A stretch of DNA of 64,000 bases. Source: Loxodes magnus. Its lineage: Eukaryota; Ciliophora; Karyorelictea; Loxodida; Loxodidae. The stretch is taken from contig CAMPDV010001211.1 in the NCBI GenBank assembly GCA_946699065.1, positions 52,428-116,427 on the forward strand, read 5' to 3'. The position numbers and the translations under genes were made by a program. The notes beneath the pieces were generated by a model that saw nothing but the letters and a program-made list of their open reading frames with translations, was not told the DNA's origin and searched no databases. This document shows, piece by piece, positions 10,860 to 22,174 of this stretch (positions within the stretch are counted from its first letter, which is position 1; every line of letters begins with the position of its first letter).

Positions 10860-11819
10860 TCAACCTTATAGTTAAGCATTTATTTACATTTTATGAATAT
10901 TTAATTACTTTTTTTTAATTCGAATAGTTAATAATTTTCTATTAATAATACTTAGTATTCTGATTTTTGAATATTTTATGAATTCATCTTTAAATCTAAA
11001 AATGAAAGGAGAGGAAATTGTTTTATTTTTAGTTCCGAAAAAAAATCATTTCATTCTATTCTTTTTAAGGTTTTTAAATACTTGAATAGAGATTTTTATA
11101 ATGTAGTTTTGTTAATACTTTTTAAGCGTTTTCATTTATAATCAAAAGACTGGCAGGAACAAGATTTTTAGATATCTTACTATAATTCTCTATTTTTATT
11201 AGCTTCTAGATAGAGCCTAGATCTTGAAGGGAACAGGTCTGATAGATTATCTGAATTTGTTTTAGATTTAAAGTTTATGAATATGGCGTATATATTTATT
11301 AATATTAGTGGACAGTTTTGCATAAACTGGTTAGCAGAATATCCTCGTTGTATCCATAAAAATGCTTTCAAAGAATGCAAAAGAATAGAGTTTTGGAGTC
11401 ATCAAAAATTCAAAGTTAATCATTATCATTTTGTTTAATTCTTTTGTTTGATACTCGAACTTTCAACAGAGTTTAATGTAGAAATTTTTTGTTTGATTTA
11501 AAAATTTAAATATTTAAAAAGCTTTTCAATACTAACTATGATTCGAATTATTAATAAGCTATTTTAAATATTTAATTTAGCATTTATTTTATTTTTAATT
11601 TATCTCTTAAATGAATCAAAAATTATCATAAATATCAATACTCATTTAACATTAAAAAATATTTAACTCTGATCATTAAATCCTTATGATAGTTCTATGA
11701 TTGCCTTTATGAGGTTTCATTTATTTAATCTTTTACAGTTCTTTTTTTAAGCTTTTTTGAGTCAATGATAAGCTAGTAAATTCATAAATTTCAGTTCTAA
11801 ATTTGTTATTTACACGCAT
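10860..11819 (-). CDS. unidentified 319-residue protein
   Basis: One minus-strand frame runs from ATG 11817-11819 (MRVNNKFRTEIYEFTS) to TGA 10860-10862, exactly 320 codons, with about five internal TGA codons read as Trp and many TAA/TAG as Gln. The middle part (NFEFLMTPKLYSFAFFESIF, PVYAKLSTNINKYIRHIHKL) has a natural amino-acid balance; the C-terminus is basic (INRKLLTIRIKKK). I recognise no family. A second minus frame over part of this interval is also open and protein-like, so the frame choice rests mainly on the start codon, the uninterrupted length and the composition. The gene is bordered by retroelements on both sides. Confidence 0.45.
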
Positions 11820-12190
11820 TTAAATAATTTTTTATTTTATAGATTTTTATATGTTTTCATGTTTTATCGTATTTCTGTATACTTAAAAAAAATAAAAAGC
11901 ATTCTATAGCAATAATATCTAATAGTAAAATATTGCTTATATAGTCAGAAGTTTAAATATATTCAATATATTTTATGAGTTAGTATTTGCCTTAATTTTA
12001 TTATATTCTTATTTCAACTTAAAATATTTTAAATTCTATAAATAAGTTACAAAAAATATGTTTAAATCAAGTTTATTTTAGAAATTATTTTAATCATTAA
12101 AGATTTATAATTTGTTTACAAGTTTCAATTTAATTTGTTTTATAGTTTCATACATAATTATTTTAATTTTTTTGCACCCTTTTTTTATAA
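11820..12190. other. AT-rich intergenic stretch
   Basis: It is A/T-rich, with no feature beyond a probable promoter region for the minus-strand gene ending at 11819. Confidence 0.35.
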
Positions 12191-12194
12191 TTAA

Positions 12195-12515
12195 TAAACT
12201 CGATTATAGAGCGCGTAGAACTCTTGATGGTTCGTAGCTCTTTAAATTAATTTTATTTCAAGTTAATAAAATTTCTCCTTGGAAGTTTCCTCCAGTGCTT
12301 CACTCCTTTGGAAATTCGGTCTTCTAACAGGACATGATTGCTATGATGCCCCAAGAGACCTAAACATCTAGCATCTTTCATCAACCATTACTCAATGACT
12401 CCAGTTCTTTCCTACTTGGCTCCTGTCAAATTTCTTTCTCAGTTTGTCGCTCCTGAAGTACTTCCTTGTACTTAGTTTGAGTTAATCTCAGTTGGAGGAT
12501 TGCTCCTCCCTATTT
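12195..12515 (-). mobile_element. SINE (GGGAGGAGCAATCCTCC family) ending in tail hairpin A
   Basis: Minus-oriented. The 5' end is a perfect small hairpin, GGGAGGA-GCAA-TCCTCC. The body contains GGTTGATGAAAGATGCTAGA, shared with the plus copy at 24763-25110 (ATTGATGAAAGATGCCAGA). The 3' end is hairpin A at 12201-12245. In this copy the inner stem is GAAC/GTTC, where the LINE at 54.6 kb has GCAC/GTGC; this compensatory difference supports a selected RNA structure. It is non-coding. Confidence 0.75.
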
Positions 12516-12790
12516 AAAATATATTATATAATATAGTGAAGAATTTTCAGTTTTATTTATTTTATTTTCTACTATATTTACATTTTGCTCTAACCCTATT
12601 TATACGAGAGTCTTAAATAAAATAAAATACTCTTATAGATTTTTCATTTAAAAGATATGGAAAAACTATCACTTTTCTAAAAACCTATTTTTTCATACAT
12701 TAATGCAGTTTTAACATTTTATTAGATAAATCCTATGATTCTTTCATGATTCTCGATTTACTTTATAACATTACACAACATAATAAATTT
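12516..12790. other. short AT-rich spacer
   Basis: AT-rich spacer between two minus-oriented SINEs; no feature seen. Confidence 0.35.
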
Positions 12791-12792
12791 AT

Positions 12793-13250
12793 GTTATATC
12801 ACCTTTTTTGGTTTATCACAGATTAAAAGTTAATAATTCTTCTCTTCTCCTTTGTTTTAAAATCAAAAATTTGATTCCTTTTCTAATTCGTGTCTTGTAA
12901 GTCTGTCTAAGGCTGGAGTGAGTTGAAATGATATTAGAGGAGTCTCAAATCTTGTGATAAATAGCATAGTAGATTTAATACATCCAAAGTTTAAAAGTTA
13001 ATAAGTTAAAATTACTTAAATGTTTACGATTTCGGCCATCGAAGGTCTTTCCATTCTAGGTTTCAAGAACAGTCAAAACAGGGGGAAACATAGTCAATTA
13101 CGGGTACTAAACTTCCCCAACCCCTGATGAAGATGTTATTCTCTTTTCCTCTCGCTTTTTGGTCTTAGTTCTAGCGGAGGTTCCTCCTGCTAAAAAACAT
13201 GTTTAGCAAGCCAAGCAGCTTAATATGCTAAAGTTTAGGAATCTCCATTT
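12793..13250 (-). mobile_element. SINE ending in tail hairpin B
   Basis: Minus-oriented. The 3' end is hairpin B (12793-12819, TATCACC...GGTTTATCAC). The body shares GTCTGTCTAAGGCTGGAGT (12908-12926) with CTGTCTAAGGCCTGAGTT at 60955. Farther 5' (13095-13125) it carries the core CCCGTAATTGACTA / GGGGTTGGGGAAGTTTAGTACC also found in the hairpin-A SINEs. It is thus a mosaic: a core seen with tail A elsewhere, here joined to tail B. Confidence 0.6.
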
Positions 13251-13407
13251 TTTTAATTAATAATACTATTAATTTTAATAATTATAGTTTTTAAATTTTA
13301 ATGAAATTTTTTAAAATATAAAAAGTGATTTTCTTCTAACTGTAAAAAATATTAACAATTATAAAATACTACAGCAAATTTATTTGATATTCAAATATTA
13401 TATATTA

Positions 13408-13835
13408 AAATGGATATCGGTCGCGATAGAAAAACTAGTAGGTAATCTGGTGCAGTGTATACTGCATTGCGAGTAATCTCGAACTAATGCCACCACGGGG
13501 AAGGGTGGATAAGCTCCGTTGAGATATGCCTAACTTATCCCGAGGGTTCTCTCTAGCAGTATGAAAGTTTGACTGACGGGCTTTAATGACCTAATAACTA
13601 ATTCTTATTTGGACCTTATTTGAGAAGACTGAAGCATTTTACTCAAGATTTAAGAATCATTTTTAATAGGAAGATTTCCCATTAGGAGAAGCTGACATGA
13701 CTCATTGGACTTCTAGAATTTTAACAAGAAACATGAGAACATTTTTCTTAATATTAAATATTAATATTGAAAGAGCTGCGTGCCAATGAGGAACTACGCG
13801 CTCTATAATCATTTTTATTTATATTATATTATTTA
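13408..13835 (+). mobile_element. SINE (GTAGGTAATCTGG family) ending in tail hairpin A
   Basis: It begins ATGGATATCGGTCGCG and GTAGGTAATCTGGTGCAG with a self-complementary GCAGTGTATACTGC. A GC-richer body follows (CCACGGGGAAGGGTGGATAAG). It ends with hairpin A at 13770-13809 and a T/A tail. The minus-oriented copy at 59041-59455 matches from end to end. TGGTGCAGTGTA resembles a Pol III A box, but I see no convincing B box at a suitable distance. It is non-coding. Confidence 0.8.
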
Positions 13836-14148
13836 TTTTCAAACTCAATTTTAAATTATTTTTTAATATTTTAATTTTGATATTTTTAATTTTCTTATTT
13901 TTAGTTGTTTTTAATGATTGGTTTATTTTTATAAAGCTTTTTAATTTAATTATATTATTTTACAATATGTAATTTTTTAGCAATTTTAGTTTTCATAACT
14001 TTGAATAAATTAGATGCTTTTTTCTTATTTTACTTTCAAATTTGATTTTCTTAAGTATATTTTGCTTTTTTTATTTTTAATTTGAATTTTTTTATAAAAT
14101 CTATAAATTTAAGAAGATTTATTTTATTTTCTCTTTTTTTTTAATATT
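13836..14148. other. T-rich spacer
   Basis: T-rich low-complexity DNA on the plus strand, with no gene seen. Confidence 0.4.
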
Positions 14149-14493
14149 TACAAAGTTATTAATTAATTAATTTCAACTAAAAAAGTTTTTGGACCGAAAA
14201 CTCCTTTACGATTGCACGACCCGACGCTCTCTTTTTATGGAATAAAGGGGGATATTCTGTTGTGCTCCAGGCACAGCTGCTAGGGAGCTCCATCGCTATG
14301 AGCAGCCAGGCTTCAAGCCCCTACCAAGAGCGGATAATCTCATAGACAGTGTTCCCTTCAGAAAATGACTCTGAACAGGGACTTTCTCAGCGACAGGAAA
14401 GGAACTTTTTCCTAGCCATAAAACCAGAAAGTGTTGTCCCGAAGGTCATTCTCAGCTCCCATCATCTTTTCAATTATCTACAAAGTTATTAAG
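14149..14493 (-). mobile_element. GC-rich SINE-like insertion with 14-bp target-site duplication
   Basis: A 317-bp insert (14163-14479), far richer in G/C than its surroundings, is bracketed by a perfect 14-bp direct repeat TACAAAGTTATTAA (14149-14162 and 14480-14493). The left end inside the repeat is an AATT-type tract, which in minus orientation would be the 3' tail, so I orient the element on the minus strand. It contains several inverted pairs (for example GGGAGCTCC and AGGCTTCAAGCC) suggesting a folded RNA. I could not match it to tRNA, 5S, 7SL, RNase P or a U RNA. No second copy is obvious in the window. Confidence 0.65.
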
Positions 14494-14721
14494 TTTCAGA
14501 TTTTGTTATTAGTAAAATATTTATTGTTGTCGTAGATTTTATATTCTATCAAATTTCCTTAATTTTTTAATTCTTTTTTATTTTATGTTTATATTTTTTT
14601 TTAATTTGTTTTAATGATGGTAAGTTTAAAGATGCTTTAATTAAAATTATTTTAATTTATATTATGTTATTTTACTGTTTTTCTAGTTTTTTATTGTTAG
14701 CTCTTTTAATATGATAAAATT

Positions 14722-15445
14722 ATGGAAAATGTCTTACATAAAGTCTCTTCTAAACATGATCTATCCCAATAAAATTTAGATTAGCAAAATATACTCTAAG
14801 AACTCAAAGCTAAGTAATAGGAAAATTTTTAATTTTTAAGAAACGTAATAGAGCTTGAAGGAAAAATTGCGTAACTAATGTCTAGAACATAAATACTAAA
14901 AAATGAAAATTTCAACCTGCCAATCTGAGATTTGAACAAAATAGAATCAAAATTCAATCAATTAGCGGAATTGAATGAAAGCTTATTTCTAAAAAATAAA
15001 ACAACAAATGACCCCATTGATGTAGGACAGAATCCTCAACCAGCAAAATTTCCGATAGTAAAGAATAAAAGTAATGCTGGTATTGCAGGAAACCCGGTCA
15101 CATTTTAAGATATTGCTGAAAGTTCTAATAAAATAATAACTTGAAAGCTTTAAGTTATGAAAATCCATAAATAATATATACTGAACTCAGAAGGTTTATT
15201 ATACAGAAAAAAGATGTACATAGGAAATGAACTCTTAAAGGACATCTCATTTGCTCAAAAAAGAAAAAATAAGAATATCGAACTCGATTGAAGCAAGCCA
15301 CCTTGTATTAAAAAGGGTAACGGAGTTCTTTGAGATAAATATACTAAGAAGAAGACTGGAAATGGAAAAAACTGAAGACAATTTTAAACTTAAAAATTTG
15401 ATTAGCGACAAACCAAACAAAGGTGAAGTCACGTTAATAAATTAG
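14722..15445 (+). mobile_element. ORF1-only retroelement ending in tail hairpin B
   Basis: ORF1 starts MENVLHKVSSKHDLSQQNL at 14722 and stays open in one frame for about 200 codons, with TGA as Trp at two places. It has Leu/Glu heptads (ELEGKIAQLMSRTQ), then basic sequence (SFAQKRKNKNIELDW). The final ~60 bases carry hairpin B at 15405-15432 (GCGACAAACC AAAC AAAGGTGAAGTCAC), followed by GTTAATAAATT. No zinc knuckle or RT is visible. A degenerate relative lies at 6400-6960. Confidence 0.6.
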
Positions 15446-15525
15446 TTATGTTATACTATTATCTTTTTAATTTTTTAAACATTAAATAAAGATTGACTTA
15501 TGTATTTATTTGTGAATTTTTTTTA

Positions 15526-16527
15526 TTTTTATATTTAAGTTTTTTATAATAATAATATTAATTTTAAGTTTTCCGTTTTAGGGATTTCCAACCCCGTCAG
15601 GAAGACAGCAGTTCATGCTCCCTGCTGTTAAATATAAAAGTTCGGGTCGCCTAATTTTAGCGAGATTGGGAAATCGGATTTTTCCAGATTTTCCCTCCTT
15701 TAACTTGCCTTGATTCCATCTTAATCTTGTATATTGAACCATCCGGGTTGCAATACATTCTTTTCATTCTTATTTCTTCTTTTTTCTTCTTTTTTTGTTC
15801 TTTTATCCAATAGTTTCTTTATTTCTATTAGAATTTCTAACACTTCCGATAAAAATGTCATATGCTTCTACAGCAGAAACATTTCTTTTTTATTTTGAAT
15901 TATTTTCCTTGATTTGTTTGCTCTTTCTAAGCTTCGATTTCCATTTGTATAGCTCCAGTTTCGCTTTACTCTTTCTTAAAAGTTTACAATTTCTCTTCTA
16001 CTTTTCCGAGTCTGTTATCCAGTTCAGTCTATTTTAAAGCTAATTTTAGGATTCGTTAGTCAAACTTTGTGAGATATTCCAAAAGGCGTTAAGATCTCTT
16101 TCCTAGGACATAAGTCTTGACTCAATTCCTTCTGCTAGGTCTAGCTTTGCCGTCAGCATATCATTGCCATTCTTCAATCTCTTGTCCTCTTCCTGGAGGT
16201 TCAGTACCTCTTTGATGAGCTACTCCATTCTCATCTGGCCAGAAAGGTTGAACTCTGATACCTCCTGGTGGAGAACAGACTTCATCTTTTTCCTCGGTTT
16301 CTCGCTTGAGGTTGGAGTTTCCCTGTGTATATTCTTCAAGGTTGGCTTTCGTTCGTTTTGTTAGATTCCAAGTTGTTAGTTCAGTGTTGGTTAAGGTTGT
16401 GATAGAGAAGATTGTTAAGATTATTAAGACTTGGTTTCTTGCTTCCTTCCTTTTTGGCTTAGGAAGAGGTGGTATAGAAGCCTGGCTTGAAACCTTCAAC
16501 CATTTTTTTTATATTTAAGTTTTTTAT
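15526..16527 (-). mobile_element. ORF1-only non-LTR retroelement with 22-bp target-site duplication
   Basis: A perfect 22-bp direct repeat, beginning TTTTTATATTTAAG and ending TTTTTTAT, occurs at 15526-15547 and 16506-16527. It encloses a 958-bp minus-oriented element (15548-16505). The 5' end abuts the right repeat: a run of A, then ATGGTTGAAGGTTTCAAGCC and GGCTTCTATACCACC, whose GGTTGAAG/CTTCTATACC arms can pair. ORF1 starts MKSVLHQEVSEFNLSG on the minus strand near 16.28 kb. The 3' end is an ATT-rich tail (ATTATTATTA-type) without hairpin A or B. It is the best-delimited copy of the family. Confidence 0.8.
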
Positions 16528-16639
16528 TACAAGCATTTTTTCTATTCTAATTTAGTTGTAAAATATTTTTTACTTAAGATTTTGTTAATTTTGAATTTAA
16601 AAGAATTTTTTTTAATTTTTTTAATTAATATATATATTA

Positions 16640-17345
16640 CTAAATTAAAAAGTTTAAATTGGAGTTTAGTGAACTTGGAGGACTTTTAACCTCGTGTTCA
16701 CAGGACCAGTTTGATAACCTGGCTGGAACCAGCTCCCTTCAGAACTCTTTCTTCAGTCGCCTTGGATTGTATACCACTTCGGTTTGTAGATTTGACCTCC
16801 TGACGGATAAAATTAGTTGCAGAATTCTCGTCTAATCTTATCCTAATATTATTACTATTATTATTTTTATTATTTTCTATTCCAGTACTATTATTTAATT
16901 AATTTCAAGTTCTAACATTGTCTGTATTTATGTCCAGTTTGTTTGCATACAAAGCATCTTGGTTTATTCCTAATTCATTTCTTGTCTGGACTCCTCGGTA
17001 ACGTAGTAGCTCCTTCTATGTCCATTGGATCTTGAATTTTCCTAACTTTGAATTCCTACTACTGTTGCTACTTGCTGTTCTCTTCAAGCACAGTTGTTCT
17101 CTGCTGTAGCAATCCCATTTCCCTGAAGAAAGTGTTTTGCTCTTGATCATAGACTTCCCAGAAGCTTTCTTTCCATTCCTTGAGCTCAGTAACTTGATTT
17201 TTTAGAGCTCTATTATTCTTGAAGGTTTTGAGAAGAAGATTATATCTAGGAAGAAGATGTGTGAGTTAAAGATGAGGGTTCTTACTTTCTCTCCTCTTTT
17301 TAGCAGATGGTATAAAAGCCTTTCTTGAACCCTCCTACCATTTTT
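16640..17345 (-). mobile_element. ORF1-only retroelement with CCHC zinc knuckle
   Basis: Minus-oriented. The 5' head, AAAAATGGTAGGAGGGTTCA then GGCTTTTATACCATC, ends at about 17345. ORF1 encodes a coiled coil (ALKNQVTELKEWKESF), then PMDIEGATTLPRSPDKK. The zinc knuckle near 16910-16960 is CFVCKQTGHKYRQC, a perfect C-x2-C-x4-H-x4-C. The DNA between about 16.64 and 16.9 kb is the 3' untranslated part and is richer in G/C. No RT is present. Confidence 0.65.
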
Positions 17346-17505
17346 TATTTTAATTAAATTTTAATTAATTTAGTTCAATTTCCTTAGAATATTTATTCAT
17401 TTATTTAAAAATTTCATTCAAAATGATTTTTTATTATTTTAAATTTTAAATTTAATTTTTATGTTAAAACTACTAGAAATTCAATTTTTTGTTTTAATAT
17501 CATTA

Positions 17506-19794
17506 ATGGATTTGAATATTTGCTAACGTTGTAAAAAACCCTTCGATCTTTTTGAAAAAATGCCTAAAATTTTTAGTTGCGATTGTATTGTCTGTTCTGA
17601 ATGTATTAATAATGGATTAGATTATGATAAGCAGTTCGTTTGTAATATTCATTAGCAAATTTTTAAAGGCTAAATATCCGATTTTAAAAACCTAATTGAT
17701 ACTAAAGAATTCGAGTAGTCACTCAAAAATTTTGAATAAGACGCAGAATTAAATCAAAGTTTATAAAATATCCAAAAATTTTACAATACTTAGCAACTGC
17801 AGTATATCAATTGCTAAAAAGCTATAATAGCAACTTTAAAATTTTTCAGTAGTATTATCAAGTAAACATGTCATTAAGCGTCTATTAAAATTTGTGAGAA
17901 GTTCTAAAGTAGAATTAAATATACTTCAGAGATAATTTAACACTTAAGAAATTCTATTGAAATATTAGGAGAAGTTTAGCTTATTAAATCTGAAACTTAC
18001 TAGCAGCATTTGCAGAGAGTAAATCTATTTAGCCAAGTTTAGTAGTAGCATGAACAGATCAAATAAAAAATTACCAATTTTAACTATTCTGAGTATGAAG
18101 TATTGGATAAAGGTGATATCACTAAGTAGCTAACTAAGAAATGTTTCAAAGTGCTAAGCTTCATTTAATCCAAAACACAAAATAAATCTTTAGATCAATA
18201 AAATGTCGTAGATAGTGTAAACGAATATTTAAACTTAAAGAATTAGTATGATTTTATGATAATAACAAGAGAGAATGTAAAGAAATTTATACAAAAGTTC
18301 TAAAGATAATTAATTGATGGATCTGAAATGAAAGATAATCCTTTGAATAAATCAAATATATGTTATAACTAGGACATTTTAATTCAGTTTAATTCATGCA
18401 AAAGTTAAAGTTTAATATAAAATTTGAATGAAGTCATAATATTATCTAAGACATATAACGAAGTTGAATAAGCTTCAGCCAATGCGATAACAATCTTGAA
18501 TCACATGAAATACAATTTCATATAAAAAGATTATGATGGAATAAGAATAAGAGGTGCAGATCTATGTGAAGCTTCATTTTAAGATTGCTATTTTAAAAAT
18601 GCAAACATGTAAGATGTTAATCTTAGGAATTCAAGCTTCATAAATTGTAAATTCAATCGAGCTGATTTAACTAATGTTTAAATGAATTCACCAAAAACAC
18701 ATGATACTTTGTATGGACATACGAGTCATGTATACTCCGTAGCTATATCAGGTGATAAGAAATTAATTGTTTCAGGAAGTGATGACACAACAATAAAGAT
18801 ATGGAGCTTGAGTAGTGGTTGATTAAAAAATATTTTATAGGGACATACGAAATCTGTAAGAGTTGTAGCGGTATCGTATGACAACTAATATATAGTTTCG
18901 GGAAGTGATGATAGCCTGATAAAAATATGGAGTTTAACTGGTGGTTAGTTAAAGAGTTTGGAGGGACACACTAATTCTGTTATATCTTTATTGATATCAA
19001 GTAACCAAGAATTAATCATTTCGGGAAGTGCAGATGAAACGATTAAATTATGGGATTTTACTAGTGGTTAGTTAAAAAGAACTTTGGAAGGACATATGGA
19101 TTCTGTATGATCTTTAGCGATATCAAGTGACAACTAATATATAGTTTCGGGAAGTTAAGATAAAACGATCAAAATATGGAATTTTAAAACTGATTAATGT
19201 ATTCGAACTCTTGAAGAGCATAAAGACTGGGTAGGATCAGTAATATTAACATATGATAATAAATACATAGTATCAGGAAGCAATGATAGAACTATAAAAG
19301 TATGAAATTTATAATCAGGAGAATGTATAAGAACATTAACTGGACATATTGGTAATGTGAGAAGGTTAGTAATAACAAACGATAATAAATTTATAATCTC
19401 TTGTAGCTACGACAGTACAATAAAAATATGGAACTTCTTATCAGGTGACAATCAAATAACATTGGCAGGAAACTAGGAAGAAATATACGCCTTAGCAATA
19501 AGCAAGGATAATAATTGGATAGTAACGGGAGGCAAAGATAAATTGATGAGAAAATGGTATATTTCAAGGTTATTATAAAGTTTATAAGGAAATTAAATTC
19601 AAAATCAAGTAAGTTAAATAATAAAATAAATAGAAATTGAATTAAAGTGAGTTGAAAGAGAAATATGGCTTATAATTTTTGAACTGTAGTTTTAAAAATA
19701 TAGTGTCAAGTGAAAGTATCAAGAATTTATTGATTCAGAAATGAGAAATATATTAAAATATATAATCTTCAAAAATTATAATTTAAGTAGATAA
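17506..19794 (+). CDS. zinc finger / coiled coil / pentapeptide / WD40 protein, copy 1
   Basis: ATG 17506 opens a frame of about 760 residues. In order: a RING-like Cys cluster at residues 6-50 (CQRC, CDCIVCSEC, VCNIH); a Gln-rich helical region to ~330; pentapeptide repeats at ~345-395 (GADLCEASF, KNANMQDVNLRNSSF, RADLTNV); seven WD40 repeats at ~405-695 (GHTSHVYSVAIS...VSGSDDTTIKIWSL and following). A short conserved C-terminal domain follows (ELKWVEREIWL...KWKYQEF). TGA encodes conserved Trp, e.g. IKVW in repeat 6. A 21-nt in-frame intron is likely at 19613-19633. The stop is provisional: TAA 19792-19794, where similarity to copy 2 ends; no in-frame TGA occurs for hundreds of bases. It is probably a scaffold or ubiquitin-ligase-type protein; the function is inference. 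Confidence 0.85.
19613..19633 (+). other. probable 21-nt intron in WD40 copy 1
   Basis: GTTAAATAATAAAATAAATAG is bounded by GT and AG and is a multiple of three. Removing it makes the protein around it (LLQSLQGNQIQNQ, VKIELKWVE) align without gaps with copy 2 (LLENLQSKQLQKI, VRAKLEWAE) after removal of that gene's 19-nt intron at the same codon and phase. Confidence 0.6.
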
Positions 19795-19829
19795 AATTAA
19801 AAAAACTTTAATGTAATGCAATAATATTT

Positions 19830-21089
19830 AATCATAAGAGGTTAATTATATAAAAACTAAATTTATAAATAAAAGTTATAAAAGAAAAATAAAATAATAT
19901 TTTAACTCAATACTTTGAATTAAAAAATTTAGAAACTGACAAAGTTTTTAATTGGGAACAAAAAAGTAAAATTGAAATAAATACTTAAAGAAATAAAGAA
20001 TGGGAGTTTTAAAACATTTTAGTAAAAAAGTTAAAAGATAAAATTTTTTAATTAAAGATAAATTAAAAATAAAATTCTTTTAATAGAAAAATTTTTAAAA
20101 GAAATATAGAGAAAAGAGAAAAAAATAAAAGAAAATGTATAAAATAATCTGTTTTTAAATAAAGATTCACTTTTTTACTAATTTTTACAACTAAATAATT
20201 TTAAAATTTAAAGATTTCCATTATAAAAGAAAAAGATAAAAACACAATTGTAATAGTTAAGCAAATTTTAAGGAAAGTGAGAAATACTAGATGAGAAAAA
20301 AGTTAAATATGCAGTCTATTTAATAAAAATTTGTAAAGATGAAAAAAGTTTAAATACATATATTTTCTTTATACATAGCATCTAATATATGTACAAAAGA
20401 GAATTATATACTACGAAGTGTTTGGTTGTTTAGCAAAGGAAATATAGTTTATTATTAAATAACTTAAGTACAAAAACGAAAAATCTGATTAAAGTTGTAC
20501 TTCTAATTTTCATAAAAAGCTCGATTAAAATTAAGAATACTTCACAGACTGAATATGGAAAAAATAACATATCTAAAATAAAAATATTGCATAATAAATC
20601 CAAAAAATTAACAATAATGTTTCTTATCTTATCGCCAATATGGCAAAACTACCAAAAAATAAGCGAGTAATCTTAACCTTAAATTGCTCTAAGTAATCCT
20701 ACGGACATTTATCTTCATACCAATTTGCAGTAAAAAACGAAAAAAGTTTGAGAGATGCTGGACTGCAATGAAATTAGGACATTAAAAAGACGCTGCAGAT
20801 TTTAAGAGAACTTAAAGTTAAAAGAAATAAAAAAATCGTTTATGTAAAATTTTTTGTGCTACTGATTGTATATTATATAGAAGATAAGAAATTTAAAATA
20901 TAGAATTATTTTAAATATGGATAACCTATAATGAAAATCATGAATAATTCATACTTGAAGATTAATTGTACTAGATAGCAGTAAAATTTTAATAAAAATA
21001 TCAAAATAATCAAGAAGTTTTAAAGAGCACATTACAATAATATATAATCAAGAAAAAAAAATTGTTAAATAAACATAAATTTAAAGTGA
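19830..21089 (+). CDS. unidentified long reading frame downstream of WD40 copy 1
   Basis: A single frame runs to TGA 21087-21089 and is open for roughly 400 codons upstream, with several TGA codons read as Trp. The N-terminal part is Lys/Asn/Gln-rich (LETDKVFNWEQKSKIEI). The C-terminal part looks most protein-like: DWIWKKQHIQNKNIAQQIQ, NNNVSYLIANMAKLPKNKR, SYGHLSSYQFAVKNEKSLRD. I recognise no family and no start codon; the beginning is arbitrary. Other frames here are also open, so I rely on composition. It may be an independent gene, or an alternative extension of the WD40 locus. Confidence 0.35.
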
Positions 21090-21369
21090 TTTATCTATTG
21101 ATGTGTCAAATACTATAAATTATTATTATTACTATTTTTATATTTTAAAGTTTAAAAAATAAAAGATAATTCTTTTTTATCAATTATTTTAAAAAATTAT
21201 TCTTCAAACTAAAAATAAAGATTTATTTCAATCAGAAATTTTAAAAATATTTCAGTCATAAATAGGAAATAAATAAATTAAGAAAAATATATACTTCATT
21301 AAATTTATTTATTTACTTTAAGTATTTAAATAGTCATATCTACTTGATTTTATATATTGAGTAGTTCAA

Positions 21370-22050
21370 GTGGCAATAAATCTTTTCAATATATCTTATT
21401 TTTGTTTTTCTCTGTCTCTCTTGAATCCAAAAGTTTTTGTTGACTCTTTTGAAATTTTCTACACTTCTGAAACAGGTTTTTTATACTACCATAGCAGAAG
21501 CATTTTTTCCTAATCTTAATCATTTCTCTTTCTAATGTTATCCTATAAATACCACATTCATTATCACTGATTAATATATATTTGTTTATTCTTTTTTTAA
21601 TTTTTACATTTCTTATCCCTATTATCTCACGTGCTCTTTTAGCTGAGTTTAGAAATGCTTTTATTAGTTCTAAATATTGAGAAATGCAACTATCTGAAGT
21701 TCATAACTCTCGATTCTGGATGTATTCTGCTGATTTTTTTCTTCCAACTTTTCTGTGAGCTTCTGGTTAAGATATTTGAGCTTCTGCATCTCTTCCTTAA
21801 GGCTTATGACCATTAGAGAAAGTTGATCAAAATTTACTTCCTCAGTAATAAAGCCAGATACTCGCACTTCTATATGTATGGTAATTTCCTATCACTTTCG
21901 TTGCTTTTCTTCTGGAGTTGGGTTTCCTGACGTATGTTATTTGGTAAGCTCTCATTTAGTCTTTTTAGCTTATCCTCTTATTGTTAGGTTTGGGGTATTT
22001 GCCATGCTTAACTCCATTTACAAAGCTTTCTAGGACTTTGAAAAAGAGAA
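21370..22050 (-). mobile_element. degenerate ORF1-type retroelement
   Basis: Minus-strand ORF1 of the same style: GFITEEVNFDQLSLMVISLK, then EEMQKLKYLNQKLTEKLEE (21.67-21.87 kb), a heptad coiled coil comparable to the MKSxLHQEVS family. A damaged zinc knuckle lies near 21480-21500 (C-x-C...C, with the His lost). Ends are not defined. It lies between the long frame ending at 21089 and a small gene on the same strand. Confidence 0.5.
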
Positions 22051-22174
22051 AAATTTGTTTATGTTTTGTTTTTTATGTTTCCTAAAAATATTTGTATTAC
22101 TTATTTACTTTTAACTAGTCTAATAGTTTATACTTATTTATGCTATTTTTTAAATGACCAACTTTTTTTTAATC

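Noticed and set aside
13430-13560. tRNA-derived SINE head
   Set aside because: TGGTGCAGTGTA resembles an A box, but no B box lies at a normal distance and no cloverleaf can be drawn.
14163-14479. rRNA, 7SL or tRNA gene in the GC-rich island
   Set aside because: Local strings such as GGCTTCAAGCCCC recall a tRNA T arm, but no cloverleaf or known domain fits, and flanking duplications show it is an insertion.
16161-16499. Minus 112-residue frame beginning MKVSSQASIPPLPKPK
   Set aside because: It is an alternative frame of the ORF1 element head. The conserved ORF1 across copies starts MKSxLHQEVS in another frame.
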